Source of the DNA: Agathobaculum ammoniilyticum
Lineage (GTDB): Bacteria > Bacillota > Clostridia > Oscillospirales > Butyricicoccaceae
Direction of reading: 5' to 3'
Assembly: GCF_025567315.1 (NCBI RefSeq)
Contig: NZ_JAOQJE010000013.1
Coordinates: 1 to 64,000 of the forward strand
Length of the DNA stretch: 64,000 bases
The notes under the pieces are model-generated. The model did no database searches, was not told the origin of the DNA, and was given only the letters and a program-made list of their open reading frames with translations. Shown piece by piece: positions 50,660-59,612 of this stretch. A program made the translations under genes and the position numbers. Each line of letters opens with the position of its first letter. Positions within the stretch are counted from its first letter, which is position 1.

Positions 50660-52870
50660 ATGCGAATGAAAAAATCACTGGCCGCGATCCTGTCCTCCAC
50701 GATGGCGCTGTCCATGCTGTCCGTTTCGGCCGCAGCCGCCAACGCAAAGCCCGTTATGGAGGACGCGGCAAACAGTTGGGCCGCCAGTTCGATTGACCGA
50801 TGGGTGCAGCACGGCATCGTAGAGGGCAACAGCGACGGCACCTTCAAGCCGTACCGCTCCCTGTCCCGTGGCGAGCTTGCCGCTATTTTCACCCGCATGT
50901 TCGGCTTGACCGAAAAGGCGGAAAACAAGTATGCCGACCTGACCGGCAGCGAGTGGTACGCGGACGCGATCCTGAAATGCACTGCGGCCGGCATCCTTGA
51001 AGGCGACGGAAAAAACGCCAATGCAGCGGCCCCCGTCACCCGTCAGGAGGCAATGACCATGTTCGCCCGCGCAATGGGTATGGCGCCGGACGCCTCCCCC
51101 GACCTGAGCCAGTTCACCGACGGGGGCCGGGTCGCGGATTGGGCGGCGGGCTATATGGCGCCGCTTGCGGAAATGGGTATCCTGGACGGCGTAGGCGGCG
51201 GGCGTGTCGCGCCGGACGAGCATATCGACCGTGCTTCCACCATGGCGCTTCTGGACAAAGCGATCGAGGAATACATAACCTCGTCCGGCGAGATTGCGCT
51301 GGAAAATGAAAACGGCTTTACCGTTATCAATGCCGCCGCCAGCGCGCGCGATACTGAGGGCGTCACCCTTTCCGGCAAGGCCGCGGGCCTTGTCATTTCC
51401 GCGGGTACCGCGGCGGATGTGACGGCGGACGGCCTTACCGCCGGCAGCGTCCGGATTGATGGGCGGACCTCTGTTTCGCTGGACGGAGCTGCCAGCGCCG
51501 GCCGCGTGAACGTCCATGCCGCCGCGTCGGTCAGCGTCGGCGCTTCCTCCCAGGCTGGAGAGATCACGCTTCACGGCGCGGATGCGTCGCTGTCCGTTTT
51601 CGGTTCAGCAGACCGCGTCGAAATCGCCGAAACCGCCGCCTCCGCTTCGGTCATGGTTGCCACGGACGCGTCTGTGGAAACCGTCGCCATCTCCGCAGCG
51701 CAAACAGAGCTGTCCGCTTACGGCTCGATCGCTTCGGTTGATGTGACCAAGCAAGCTGCGGATACGCTGGTTTCCGCGGAAAGCGGCGCGCAGATCGATC
51801 GGGTATCGACCGCGGGCACGGGTACGACTGTCAAGGGCGCGGGTAAGGTGTCCCATGTTGCGGTTTCCGACGGCGCTTCCGGCGTCACAGTCAACACCAT
51901 CGGATCCAAAATCGACAATAACAGCAGCGAGGCGGTATCCTCCGGAACCGGCTCGATCCAGCCCGGCCATGCCGGCACCTCGAACGGCGAGAACAGCGCG
52001 CCGACGCAGGACGGCCCTTCGAGCGGCGGCTCGGGTTCGGGCGGTGGGGACACTGTCCAGCAGGCCGATATCGTCAAGGCGCCGCTCCTCGACCAGTCGG
52101 GAACCATTGACGCCGATGCGCTTGTGCGGGATTATCAGGTTTCCAGCACTGTCAAAGGGGATGTGACCGAGGTCACCATCAGCGGCGAGCACCTGATGAA
52201 GCACCAGAACGCTCAGGGCGTTTCTGACTACTGGATTGGCTTCGGTATTCCGGCTAAGGAGGGCAATACCTACTATGCCGGATACGGCGCTGTTCCGGAA
52301 GAGCTCGGCGCGCCCGTGGACTCCATCGCAGACCGCACCTATGAAGAAAACGGCAAGACCTATAATACGGTATACTTCGGCTTGAAAGACGTGGATTTAG
52401 AAAACGGCGCGTATGTCGTCGTCAAAAACGGTGAAGACACCGCAGCCTATCGCGTCTCTTTCCAGGTCACGCTGGCACCCGTGGTGGAAAATATGCAGGT
52501 TTGGGTCGTAAACGACCAGGCCTCCTACGAGCGCCTCCCCGCAGACTATACGGGCGCGCATCCGTGGGACGATGCCTACCTGCAGCCGGAAAACGCGGCC
52601 GCGCTTCCGTGGTTGGCGGTCAGCTATGACAGCAACGTAACCGGCGCGGTGGAAATCCAGGTGACCAAGGACGGCACGCCGGTCGGCAGTAAATCACACG
52701 CGGAAAGCACGGTCAACACAGACCGCTACCAGCTCTGGCACCTGACCAAGCCCGCCGATTCCGAGGGCAGGGATTATTTTGACCAGGAGGATGCCGCTGG
52801 GACCTATGTGGTTACCATCCGCAAGGACGGCCAAACGGTATCGAGCGAGGCGCTCGTATACGCGCCGTAA
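50660..52870 (+). CDS. Surface protein with three N-terminal SLH domains
   Basis: A 736-residue secreted protein. Signal peptide (MRMKKSLAAILSSTMALSMLSVSAAAA), then three SLH repeats to ~residue 215 (SSIDRWVQHGIVEGNSDGTFKP; YADAILKCTAAGILEGDG; AGYMAPLAEMGILDGVGGGRV). Residues ~220-430 are Ala/Ser/Val repeats with a strand-turn rhythm (GLVISAGTAADVTADGLTAG, VHAAASVSVGASSQAGEITL) suggesting a beta-solenoid. A Gly/Ser linker and two beta-rich domains end the protein. Of four ATGs the one at 50660 has the best spacing from GAGGAG. Role: wall-bound structural or S-layer protein. Confidence 0.88.
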   Translation: MRMKKSLAAILSSTMALSMLSVSAAAANAKPVMEDAANSWAASSIDRWVQHGIVEGNSDGTFKPYRSLSRGELAAIFTRMFGLTEKAENKYADLTGSEWYADAILKCTAAGILEGDGKNANAAAPVTRQEAMTMFARAMGMAPDASPDLSQFTDGGRVADWAAGYMAPLAEMGILDGVGGGRVAPDEHIDRASTMALLDKAIEEYITSSGEIALENENGFTVINAAASARDTEGVTLSGKAAGLVISAGTAADVTADGLTAGSVRIDGRTSVSLDGAASAGRVNVHAAASVSVGASSQAGEITLHGADASLSVFGSADRVEIAETAASASVMVATDASVETVAISAAQTELSAYGSIASVDVTKQAADTLVSAESGAQIDRVSTAGTGTTVKGAGKVSHVAVSDGASGVTVNTIGSKIDNNSSEAVSSGTGSIQPGHAGTSNGENSAPTQDGPSSGGSGSGGGDTVQQADIVKAPLLDQSGTIDADALVRDYQVSSTVKGDVTEVTISGEHLMKHQNAQGVSDYWIGFGIPAKEGNTYYAGYGAVPEELGAPVDSIADRTYEENGKTYNTVYFGLKDVDLENGAYVVVKNGEDTAAYRVSFQVTLAPVVENMQVWVVNDQASYERLPADYTGAHPWDDAYLQPENAAALPWLAVSYDSNVTGAVEIQVTKDGTPVGSKSHAESTVNTDRYQLWHLTKPADSEGRDYFDQEDAAGTYVVTIRKDGQTVSSEALVYAP

Positions 52871-52939
52871 ACGAGGCGCGCCGCCATCCCATTCTCAAAC
52901 ACGGCCGGCTGCCGGCAGACACGGCTCCGGACATGCGCA

Positions 52940-52970
52940 GGGGCGCTGGAAGCAAAGCTTCCAGCGCCCC
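52940..52970. terminator. Bidirectional terminator
   Basis: GGGGCGCTGGAAGC, loop AAA, GCTTCCAGCGCCCC, T-rich flanks. It serves the SLH gene and the convergent HTH gene. Confidence 0.9.
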
Positions 52971-52972
52971 TG

Positions 52973-53194
52973 TTATTTTTCTTCCGTTTCCTCGCGCCGG
53001 TACTCCAGGATATCTCCCGGCTGGCAGTCCAGCGCACTGCAGATCGCGTTGAGCGTGGAAAAACGGATCGCGCTGATCTTTCCGGTTTTGATTTTGGACA
53101 GGTTGACGTTGGAAATGCCCACCCGCTCGGACAGCTCGCCCAGCGACATCTTCCGGTCCGCCATCACACGGTCAAGCCGTAATATGATTGCCAT
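52973..53194 (-). CDS. Cro/CI-type HTH regulator paired with DUF2975 protein
   Basis: A 73-residue HTH_26-type regulator: LDRVMADRKMSLGELSERVGISNVNLSKIKTGK, then STLNAICSALDCQPGDILEY. It follows the DUF2975 membrane-protein gene by 12 bases. This two-gene unit is frequent in gut Firmicutes, where the membrane partner is thought to work with the regulator; details are unknown. Confidence 0.88.
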   Translation of the reverse strand: MAIILRLDRVMADRKMSLGELSERVGISNVNLSKIKTGKISAIRFSTLNAICSALDCQPGDILEYRREETEEK

Positions 53195-53205
53195 ACGCCA
53201 CCGCC

Positions 53206-53808
53206 CTACAGTGTCTCGTCAGCTTCCTGCTGCAAATGCGCACCATAAGCAAATGCATAGGACAGGCACAAAACCACACCGCCAAGCAGCAGGTAGTTCC
53301 AGTTGATCAGCGAACCTCCGCCGGCTTCCATCACGATGCGCACACCGCCGCGGAGCAGCGTCTCCTGCCGCTCCAGCGCAAAACCGCAGACGGTATAGAG
53401 CAGCTCGGGCAGGCTGCCGCGCAGCAGTCCCAGCGCCATCACCAGCAGGCCGATGCCGCGCACCGCACGAACATGGCACGGCAGGAACGGCGTCCCCTGT
53501 CGGTCGATTCCCCGGAAAATAGCACAGCCCAACCACAGGATCCCTGCTATCACGATCCAGAACAGCGTACTCCACCAGAACGAAATCCCACAGGCAAACC
53601 GTACCGCGCCCCGCCAGCCCTCCGTACCAGTCCAGCTTACGCCAAGGGAAAAATGCTCCACCAACATCTCCGCGGGCTGGAACAGCAGCCACGTCCCGTA
53701 GACGAGGCGCACCACAACCAAAGCCGCGGTGATCCAGAATAAAACCCGCAGCAGCGTCCCGATATCCGCGCATCTTGCCCGAACGATATCCTTCTACGTC
53801 TCCAGCAT
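53206..53808 (-). pseudogene. DUF2975 membrane protein with an amber codon at position 5
   Basis: From ATG at 53806-53808, with AAGAGGTGAAATGT giving good spacing, the gene reads MLET, then TAG (53794-53796), then KDIVRARCADIGTLLRVLFW and an otherwise complete four-helix DUF2975 protein of about 200 residues. The first membrane helix (LLRVLFWITAALVVVRLVYG) begins right after the stop. The only later start in frame is a TTG in the middle of that helix, without a ribosome site. An overlapping ATG at 53812 is in another frame. Either the gene is inactive, or translation restarts weakly. The downstream HTH gene is intact. Confidence 0.7.
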
Positions 53809-53827
53809 ACATTTCACCTCTTCCTGA

Positions 53828-53856
53828 AGAATATCACAGGCGTATATCTTTGTCAA
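53828..53856 (-). promoter_or_regulatory. Promoter of the DUF2975-HTH operon
   Basis: On the minus strand TTGACA (complement of 53851-53856), 17-base spacer, TATTCT (complement of 53828-53833). Confidence 0.75.
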
Positions 53857-54029
53857 TAATAATTTAATGATAATCAATAAATAATATATAATTTTCATTA
53901 ATCTTCGGTTTGCATTCCCTATACTGCTTTGGTAACAAAACGGAAAAAACTCGCGCGGGCATGTCACAAAACCAAGCCGCCGCACGTTATAGAAAATGAA
54001 CATGTTCTTTTCAGAAAGGGGGGCGCCGG

Positions 54030-54569
54030 ATGGACGCCCGCACCTTGGATGAGCGCTTCGCTCTGGGCGGAGAACAGGCGCTCGCCGATGCGATCGAGCT
54101 GTACGGCCAGCCGCTTTTGCGGTATTGCCACCACATCCTCTGCGATTACCACGAAGCGCAGGACGCCGTGCAGACCACCTTTATCAAGGCCTATGATAAC
54201 CGCAGCCGTTTTCGGGCAGGCACCAGCCTGAGCGCCTGGCTTTACCGACTTGCCTATACCACCTGTATCGACATGCTGCGCCGCCGGAAGTTCCAGCTTC
54301 TCACACCGCCGCCTGCCGCCGCCGACCCTGATTATATCGGGGACGACCTGCGGCGTGCGCTGCAAGCCTTGTCGCCGGAGCAGAGAGCGCTGGTATTCGG
54401 CCGCGTGATCGAGCAGCGCAGCTTCGATGCGTTGGCCGTCATTTACGGAAAGCCCGCCGCCACCCTGCGCAAGCGCTATGAACGCGCCCGCAAAAAGCTC
54501 GCGCAGGCATTGGAAGGCACGCCGGCAGAAAGGAGGAGGAAGCAGCCGTATGAGTCCAACACCCGATGA
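54030..54569 (+). CDS. ECF-type sigma factor (second)
   Basis: A 179-residue ECF sigma factor. Region 2: YCHHILCDYHEAQDAVQTTFIKAYDNRSRF, SLSAWLYRLAYTTCIDMLRRRKF. Region 4: LSPEQRALVFGRVIEQRSFDALAVIYGKPAATLRKRYERARKKL. Ribosome site AAAGGGGGG. It overlaps the membrane anti-sigma gene by 20 bases. The promoter is unclear; an AT-rich stretch lies upstream and the TGAACC motif of the other sigma pair is absent, so the two systems look separate. Confidence 0.9.
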   Translation: MDARTLDERFALGGEQALADAIELYGQPLLRYCHHILCDYHEAQDAVQTTFIKAYDNRSRFRAGTSLSAWLYRLAYTTCIDMLRRRKFQLLTPPPAAADPDYIGDDLRRALQALSPEQRALVFGRVIEQRSFDALAVIYGKPAATLRKRYERARKKLAQALEGTPAERRRKQPYESNTR

Positions 54570-55932
54570 AATCCGCATCCGCGAAGCGCTTGAGCGCATC
54601 CAGACACCCGCTTACGACATCGCCGGGGCGGTCAGGGAGCAGCGCGCCCGGCGCGGCAGGCGTATGCCGCTGCGCAGCCCGCGGCGGCTTGTCTCCGCCG
54701 TGCTGGCGGCGGCCCTGCTGACCGTAACGGCCGCCGCCGTATTTCAGGTTTCGGTCGGCTGGAAAACCATCTTCGGGCAGGATGTTGTAATTCCCGACGA
54801 GCTCGCCATCCCTCTGCAGAAGGGCGCCACCATGAACGGCTGCACGCTGACGGTGGAGGATGCCATCGTCACCCGCACTGGCGTCGCGCTCATCTATTCC
54901 TTCCGTTATGCGGATGGCTCCCCCCTTTCCAACCCAATTCACTTTGAAACGGTTTCCCTTTTGACCGACGGGACAGATACCGCCTATTCCAGCCGCGGGC
55001 AGAGCATCTTTACGGATTCTCGAGATGCCGTCCAATATTTTTATCAGGAGTTCTCCCTTGCCGAGGATCCCGGCGACCGTGACCTTACCCTGACCATCGG
55101 CCCCGCCTCCAGCATGGAAACCAGTGAAGTCCTTACCGCCAGCCTTGACCTTGCGGCGGTTTATCAGGCGCATCCCATTGCGTTTCCCACCGACCAGCAG
55201 GACGCTTACCGCACCTCCGCCTATTTGGAGCAGGATACTTCCTCCGTCCCGCTTCCGCAGGCTTGGGAGTCTTCGGAGGTACAGTTCGCCGGCGTTGGTT
55301 TTATGGGGGACGAATTATGCCTTGCGCTGATCACACCGCCCTATGACCTGTATCAAGGCGTTTCCTGTGATATTGTTTCCCTGCTGGACACCCGAACGGG
55401 AAAAATCATCGACAATACCGGCAGCGGCACCTACCCGCTGGAGGGGGAGGACAGCGAAATCCGTGAGGCGCGCTTCCAGGGCTTGACCGTGGACGACCTA
55501 CCGTATCTGCAGCCGCAGATCATCTACACCCGCAGCGTGCCGCTGACGCAGAAGCCTTGGGAGGTTTCTTTCCGCGCCAAAAGCGCGCAGACCTATTCCC
55601 GCGCGCTCAGCCTGGATCTTTCGGATGGCAGCCATATTGACCATCTGTTCCTGTCCCCGCTCGGCATCCGGATCGAAGGGACGCGTCCCGCCTCGCTGGA
55701 CGAGGATGGGGGCTTGGACCGCGCGCCCCATATCGCCGTGATCCTGCAGGACAACAGTATAATTGGCGCCTCGGTTTCCGAGTGCGGCCTCTCCATGGAG
55801 GAATCGTCCGCGCGCGAAACGTTCGAGGTCACTTATGTTTACCAGGCAGGCACTGACAGCCGGCGCTTCCTGTCCGTCTCCGACGTGACGGGCATCCGCA
55901 TCGGCGATACGACAATATCGATAGCAGAGTAG
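54550..55932 (+). CDS. Membrane anti-sigma-like protein, DUF4179-like
   Basis: A 460-residue single-pass protein. The N-terminal ~60 residues (DEIRIREALERIQTPAYDIAGAV) would hold the sigma factor; a membrane helix (LVSAVLAAALLTVTAAAVF) follows; then a large outside region, FGQDVVIPDELAIPLQKGATMNGCTLTVEDAIVTRTGVALIYSF being the DUF4179-type start, with two further beta-rich parts. Start chosen for AGGAGG at 54550. A TAG stop at 55930-55932 is followed by a terminator. Signal sensed is unknown. Confidence 0.78.
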   Translation: MSPTPDEIRIREALERIQTPAYDIAGAVREQRARRGRRMPLRSPRRLVSAVLAAALLTVTAAAVFQVSVGWKTIFGQDVVIPDELAIPLQKGATMNGCTLTVEDAIVTRTGVALIYSFRYADGSPLSNPIHFETVSLLTDGTDTAYSSRGQSIFTDSRDAVQYFYQEFSLAEDPGDRDLTLTIGPASSMETSEVLTASLDLAAVYQAHPIAFPTDQQDAYRTSAYLEQDTSSVPLPQAWESSEVQFAGVGFMGDELCLALITPPYDLYQGVSCDIVSLLDTRTGKIIDNTGSGTYPLEGEDSEIREARFQGLTVDDLPYLQPQIIYTRSVPLTQKPWEVSFRAKSAQTYSRALSLDLSDGSHIDHLFLSPLGIRIEGTRPASLDEDGGLDRAPHIAVILQDNSIIGASVSECGLSMEESSARETFEVTYVYQAGTDSRRFLSVSDVTGIRIGDTTISIAE

Positions 55933-55985
55933 AAAGCCCATGGGGGCGAATAGCCGTGCGGCGGTGTGGGGCCGCTGCACGGCAA

Positions 55986-56017
55986 AAAGAGCAGCCGGTT
56001 GGATCAGGCTGCTCTTT
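55986..56017 (+). terminator. Terminator of the second sigma operon
   Basis: AAAGAGCAGCC (55986-55996) pairs with GGCTGCTCTTT (56007-56017). A weaker GC-rich hairpin (about 55952-55983) precedes it. Confidence 0.8.
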
Positions 56018-56206
56018 CACTTATTGCACAACATTAATCCTTTTATTTTGTGCATCTCCTACAATTATTATGACCCGCCGCCGGTTTAGCGGCTCAAAAT
56101 GATGAAAATACAGAAATCTGCAAAAAACGCTTTATTTTCCTGTCTTTTATGCTATAATGATAACATAAATCAGATTTTGGAAAGCATTGCACAGGAGGTA
56201 AGTACT

Positions 56207-56464
56207 ATGACCAGAGGAATCCGCGTAAAAAATACGGACGACATTCAGAAGATCAACAAGATCGTCACCAAGTATGGCTTTGATATCTGGATCCACGGCA
56301 AGAGCGGCATGGTAGACGCCAAGAGCCTGCTCGGCATGTTCCTGCTCTCCCTCAACGAGCCTCTGCAGATCGTGCTGGAGGACAGCGTCGACCCGACCGC
56401 GTTGTTCAAGGATCTCGCCGACTACCTTGAGATCGACGACGAGGACGTTGACGAAAAGAAATGA
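56207..56464 (+). CDS. HPr-like protein without the catalytic histidine
   Basis: An 85-residue protein with the HPr fold pattern: NKIVTKYGFDIWIHGKSGMVDAKSLLGMFLLSLNEPLQIVLEDS. The segment KSLLGMFLL corresponds to the HPr region around the regulatory Ser46 (KSIMGVMSL), and Ser is kept. The phosphorylated His15 segment (GIHARPA in HPr) is replaced by DDIQKIN, so PEP-dependent phosphotransfer is impossible. This combination is that of Crh in Bacillus, a co-regulator in carbon catabolite control, though the protein may be a separate branch. A TATAAT at 56153-56158 and an AGGAGG site precede it; the tail is acidic. Confidence 0.75.
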   Translation: MTRGIRVKNTDDIQKINKIVTKYGFDIWIHGKSGMVDAKSLLGMFLLSLNEPLQIVLEDSVDPTALFKDLADYLEIDDEDVDEKK

Positions 56465-56472
56465 TTCTGCGC

Positions 56473-56502
56473 AAAAAGCCGCTGCTTTAGCAGCGGCTTT
56501 TT
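56473..56502. terminator. Bidirectional terminator
   Basis: AAAAAGCCGCTGC, loop TTTA, GCAGCGGCTTTTT; serves the HPr-like gene and the convergent acetyltransferase operon. Confidence 0.9.
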
Positions 56503-57252
56503 CTATTGCCATAGCTCATACGCCGGATATGCGCCTGCCGGAAGATAGCCCAGCGTTTTGTCCAGGTGTGCGGATACCGGATGCGCTGCATCCCAGGACG
56601 GATGCAGCCCCCGTTCGAGGCACGCGAGGATAAGCGCCGCCGCGCAGGCGCGTGCCAAGCCCAGCCTCCGGTGCGACGGATGGGTGTCGATCTCCACTTC
56701 GATGCCGCCCGGCCAGTCCGCATAGCAGGACGCGCCACACAGCAGCCGCCCCGCCCTTACTGCCGCTATCCCCAGCCCATGCGCTGCAAAGTCTTCCCAG
56801 TCAGGGTATTGCGAGGTCAGATCCCTGCTCCATTCCTCCTGCCCCGCCTGGCGGAACAGCGCCCCGTCCATCCAGCGCAGGGCGTACTCATCCGGCACGC
56901 GGGCGGCCAGCACTGACAGCTTCGCACGCTGAAAGGCGTTCTTTTTTGCAAAGGCATACCGCTCCGTCAGGCGCGCCTGTGGATAGCACTGTTCGATCAG
57001 CGGCCGCCAGTCCGGTGTGCGCGGGATCAGTATGGTATATGGCCGCGTGTTCTCCGGCTGCCAGGCCGCGACACGCGCGTCCGGCTCTCCCGCGAAAAAG
57101 CAGAAATCCCCGACGCGCACCTGCGCCGACCGGTATGCCCCATCCGCGACCGCATATCCCATTCGTCCGGCAAGATAGGCGTACAGCATGCCCTCCTCCC
57201 AGCCGTTTAGCAGCGGACCGATGCATTGGGGCGACGCAACGCGCCCGATCAC
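56503..57252 (-). CDS. GNAT family acetyltransferase
   Basis: A 249-residue protein of the GNAT_acetyltran (FR47-like) type. The acetyl-CoA site is in the C-terminal half: IEVEIDTHPSHRRLGLARACAAALILACLERG contains the R/Q-x-x-G-x-G/A loop (RRLGLA). The N-terminal half (VRVGDFCFFAGEPDARV) is the family's extra domain. Substrate unknown. It overlaps the upstream M24 peptidase gene by 4 bases and is the last gene of that operon. Confidence 0.8.
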   Translation of the reverse strand: MIGRVASPQCIGPLLNGWEEGMLYAYLAGRMGYAVADGAYRSAQVRVGDFCFFAGEPDARVAAWQPENTRPYTILIPRTPDWRPLIEQCYPQARLTERYAFAKKNAFQRAKLSVLAARVPDEYALRWMDGALFRQAGQEEWSRDLTSQYPDWEDFAAHGLGIAAVRAGRLLCGASCYADWPGGIEVEIDTHPSHRRLGLARACAAALILACLERGLHPSWDAAHPVSAHLDKTLGYLPAGAYPAYELWQ

Positions 57253-58313
57253 AGGACCACCAGCGCCTTGGGCGCTTCGGTCAGGTTGATACAGCCGTCC
57301 TCAATCACATACAGCATATCCTCGATGCGCACGCCGAAGCGTCCCGACAGATAGATGCCCGGCTCGGCGGTTACGACCGCCCCCGCCGGAAGCCGCGCCT
57401 CGCCGCGCGGTCCCGCGGTCGGCGCCTCATGGATCTCCAGGCCGACGCCATGGCCAAAGCCGTGGCCGAACGCATCGCCGTATCCCGCGTCCGCAATGAC
57501 CTGACGCGCCGCCGCATCCACCGCCCGTCCAGTGACGCCCGCCTTGCAGCACGCGATTCCCGCAAGCTGCGCGTTCAGCACCGTATCGTATACGGTCTGC
57601 ATCTCGTCGGTCACATGACCGACCGCCACTGTGCGCGTCATGTCCGAGCAGTATCCGTCCACGATGCAGCCGAAGTCCATGGTGACGAAATCCCCCGCCG
57701 CGATCGCCTTTTCCGTCGGCACACCGTGCGGCTTGGAGCTGTTCGCGCCCGATACGACGATAGGGTCGAACGACATGTTTTCCGCGCCGTAATGCAACAT
57801 CAGGTAGGTCAGCCGTGCGGCGACCTCTTTTTCGGTCACGCCAATCCGGATATCGTTCAGCACCTCTTCGAGCGCCCGCTCGGCAATGCGCTGTGCGGCG
57901 GCAATCCTGCCAACCTCATCGTCCTCTTTTGTGATGCGCAGGCGCTCCACACCATCCTCCAGGCGCATCGCCGCAGCGTGCAGCGCGGAGGACCAGGACA
58001 TGTACTCCGCATAGGTCATCTGCTTGTCTTCCAGTGCGATTTTCTTTACGCCGTCCTGCCCAATCAGCTCGTTGATGACAGCGGAATAACTCCTCCCGCT
58101 GCCGATCTCGCGCACCTCGAATCCTGATACCGCGGCGCGCGCCGCCTCGACATAACGGAAATCCGTATAGAACACCGCCTGGTCCGCCGACAGGTAGACC
58201 GCGCCGGCGGTCGAATGGAATCCGGTCGCATACCGCCGACTGATTTCGCTGGTCAGCACCATCGCGTCATACGGCGCCTCGCGCAGCAGTGCGCGCAATT
58301 CTTCCCGTTTCAT
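57249..58313 (-). CDS. M24 family Xaa-Pro aminopeptidase-like
   Basis: A 354-residue aminopeptidase of the PepQ/PepP type cleaving Xaa-Pro bonds. The creatinase-like N-terminal domain is followed by the metal site: Asp in TMDFGCIVDGYCSDMTRT, His in GHGFGHGVGLEIHE, Glu in VVTAEPGIYLSG and Glu in GVRIEDML. All five ligands are present. It sits directly downstream of aroQ, an order conserved in many Firmicutes (aroQ, M24 peptidase, often efp). No efp follows here. Confidence 0.92.
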   Translation of the reverse strand: MKREELRALLREAPYDAMVLTSEISRRYATGFHSTAGAVYLSADQAVFYTDFRYVEAARAAVSGFEVREIGSGRSYSAVINELIGQDGVKKIALEDKQMTYAEYMSWSSALHAAAMRLEDGVERLRITKEDDEVGRIAAAQRIAERALEEVLNDIRIGVTEKEVAARLTYLMLHYGAENMSFDPIVVSGANSSKPHGVPTEKAIAAGDFVTMDFGCIVDGYCSDMTRTVAVGHVTDEMQTVYDTVLNAQLAGIACCKAGVTGRAVDAAARQVIADAGYGDAFGHGFGHGVGLEIHEAPTAGPRGEARLPAGAVVTAEPGIYLSGRFGVRIEDMLYVIEDGCINLTEAPKALVVL

Positions 58314-58320
58314 AGCCGCC

Positions 58321-58755
58321 TCACCCGATGATCGCCTTGACCGCGTCCACAGCCAGCAGGTAGCTGTGCTTGCCGAAGCCCGCGATCACGCCCGCGCACA
58401 CCGGCCCGATGACCGATTTGTGCCGGAACTCCTCGCGCGCATGCACGTTGGACATGTGGACCTCCACACAGGGCAGGCGCACTGACGCGATCGCATCCCG
58501 AAGCGCGTAGCTGTAATGCGTATACGCGCCCGCGTTGATAATGATGGCCGCGCAGTCCTCGCGCGCCGCGTGGATGCGGTCGATCAGCGCCCCTTCCACG
58601 TTGGACTGGAACACCGCGCAGCTCATGCCAAGGCGCTCGCACTTGGCCACGACCTCGGCGTTGATCGCGGCAAGCGTATCCGAGCCGTAGATGCCCGGCT
58701 CGCGCTGGCCGGTCAGGTTGAGGTTTGGTCCATGAATCAGCAGCACTTTTTTCAT
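58321..58755 (-). CDS. aroQ: Type II 3-dehydroquinate dehydratase
   Basis: A 144-residue dodecameric shikimate-pathway enzyme. Motifs: IHGPNLNLTGQREPGIYGSDTL with the active-site Tyr, SNVEGALIDRIHAA, IINAGAYTHYSYALRDAI, VEVHMSNVHAREEFRHKSV with catalytic His. Normal length. Coupled to the preceding AP-endonuclease-like gene by ATGA. Confidence 0.96.
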   Translation of the reverse strand: MKKVLLIHGPNLNLTGQREPGIYGSDTLAAINAEVVAKCERLGMSCAVFQSNVEGALIDRIHAAREDCAAIIINAGAYTHYSYALRDAIASVRLPCVEVHMSNVHAREEFRHKSVIGPVCAGVIAGFGKHSYLLAVDAVKAIIG

Positions 58756-59612
58756 TTTTCCGTCTCCTTTTTATATAAGTCCATCATCATCCGCGCGTCC
58801 TCGGCCTGTGTGCCGGCCGATTCGCAGATAAAGGTCGGCGCATAGCCGCGCGCCGCCGTTTCCTGCGCAACCGGCAGGAAATCCGGCCCGTATACGGTAT
58901 CCGAAAAGGTCAGGTGGCGCACCTCGCCTTTGTCATTGTATTCGATATGGGAAAAGTGCGCGTGCAGAATGCGTGTCCGCTCCGCACCGATGCCGTTTTC
59001 CAGCCGATCGAACAGGCGCGCCACATCCTCCCGCGTGGACATCCCGCCGCCTGTGCGGCAGTTCAGGTGTCCGAAATCGATGCACGGCAGCAGGCGCTCG
59101 TCTGCCGCCACCAGCTCGCAGACCTCCTCCGCTGAACCGAGCACGCTTTTTTTGCCCATGGTTTCCAGACAGACCGCGCAGCCGGTCAGGTGTTCCTCCT
59201 CCAGCGCACGCAGGATGTTTTTCACATTTTCATGCGTGTTGCGCATTGCGCGCTCGCGCGTCAGCTTTCCCTGGCCGCCGCAATGGACCACCATGCGCAC
59301 CGCGCCCAGCGGCACGGCAAGTCGCGCCGTATCCAGCACATACCCGATGTTTTTCTCCATCCGCTCGCTTTCCTCAGAGGAAAGGTTGATGAAATACGGC
59401 GCGTGGATGCTCATCTGGACGCCGTGCGCACGCGCGGCCGCGCCGATCCTTTTTGCGGTATCTTCCCCGCATCGCACACCGCGGCCGCACTGGTATTCAA
59501 ACGCAGTCAGCCCCCTGGCCGCAATCCAGGCGGGAGCGTCCTCGCTTTTTTTAAAGCCCTCGGCGGCAAAGGATTCCGAATTGCCGGCGGGTCCGAACCT
59601 TGCTTCAATCAT
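58752..59612 (-). CDS. Endonuclease IV-like TIM-barrel protein
   Basis: A 286-residue AP endonuclease 2 family protein. Starts IEARFGPAGNSESFAAEGFK. Zinc-ligand positions of endonuclease IV are visible: His in MSIHAPYF, His in VVHCGGQGK, Glu in CLETMGKKS, Asp/His in CIDFGHLNC, His in HAHFSHIEY and Glu in FICESAG. That favours a DNA-repair metal enzyme over a sugar isomerase, but it is diverged from classical Nfo. Start at 59612 has a GGGCGCGGC-poor site and overlaps the yqeG stop by 8 bases; a longer frame is less convincing. Confidence 0.78.
   Translation of the reverse strand: MIEARFGPAGNSESFAAEGFKKSEDAPAWIAARGLTAFEYQCGRGVRCGEDTAKRIGAAARAHGVQMSIHAPYFINLSSEESERMEKNIGYVLDTARLAVPLGAVRMVVHCGGQGKLTRERAMRNTHENVKNILRALEEEHLTGCAVCLETMGKKSVLGSAEEVCELVAADERLLPCIDFGHLNCRTGGGMSTREDVARLFDRLENGIGAERTRILHAHFSHIEYNDKGEVRHLTFSDTVYGPDFLPVAQETAARGYAPTFICESAGTQAEDARMMMDLYKKETEK

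Noticed and set aside
2266..53796. Several in-frame TAG codons (2266-2268, 3576-3578, 14905-14907, 15728-15730, 53794-53796) could suggest that TAG is read as an amino acid, for example Gln.
   Set aside because: The positions replace different residues (Gln, Trp and Tyr in different genes), the same genes also carry TGA stops and frameshifts, and intact genes end at TAG just before terminators (48338, 55932). Decay is the simpler reading.
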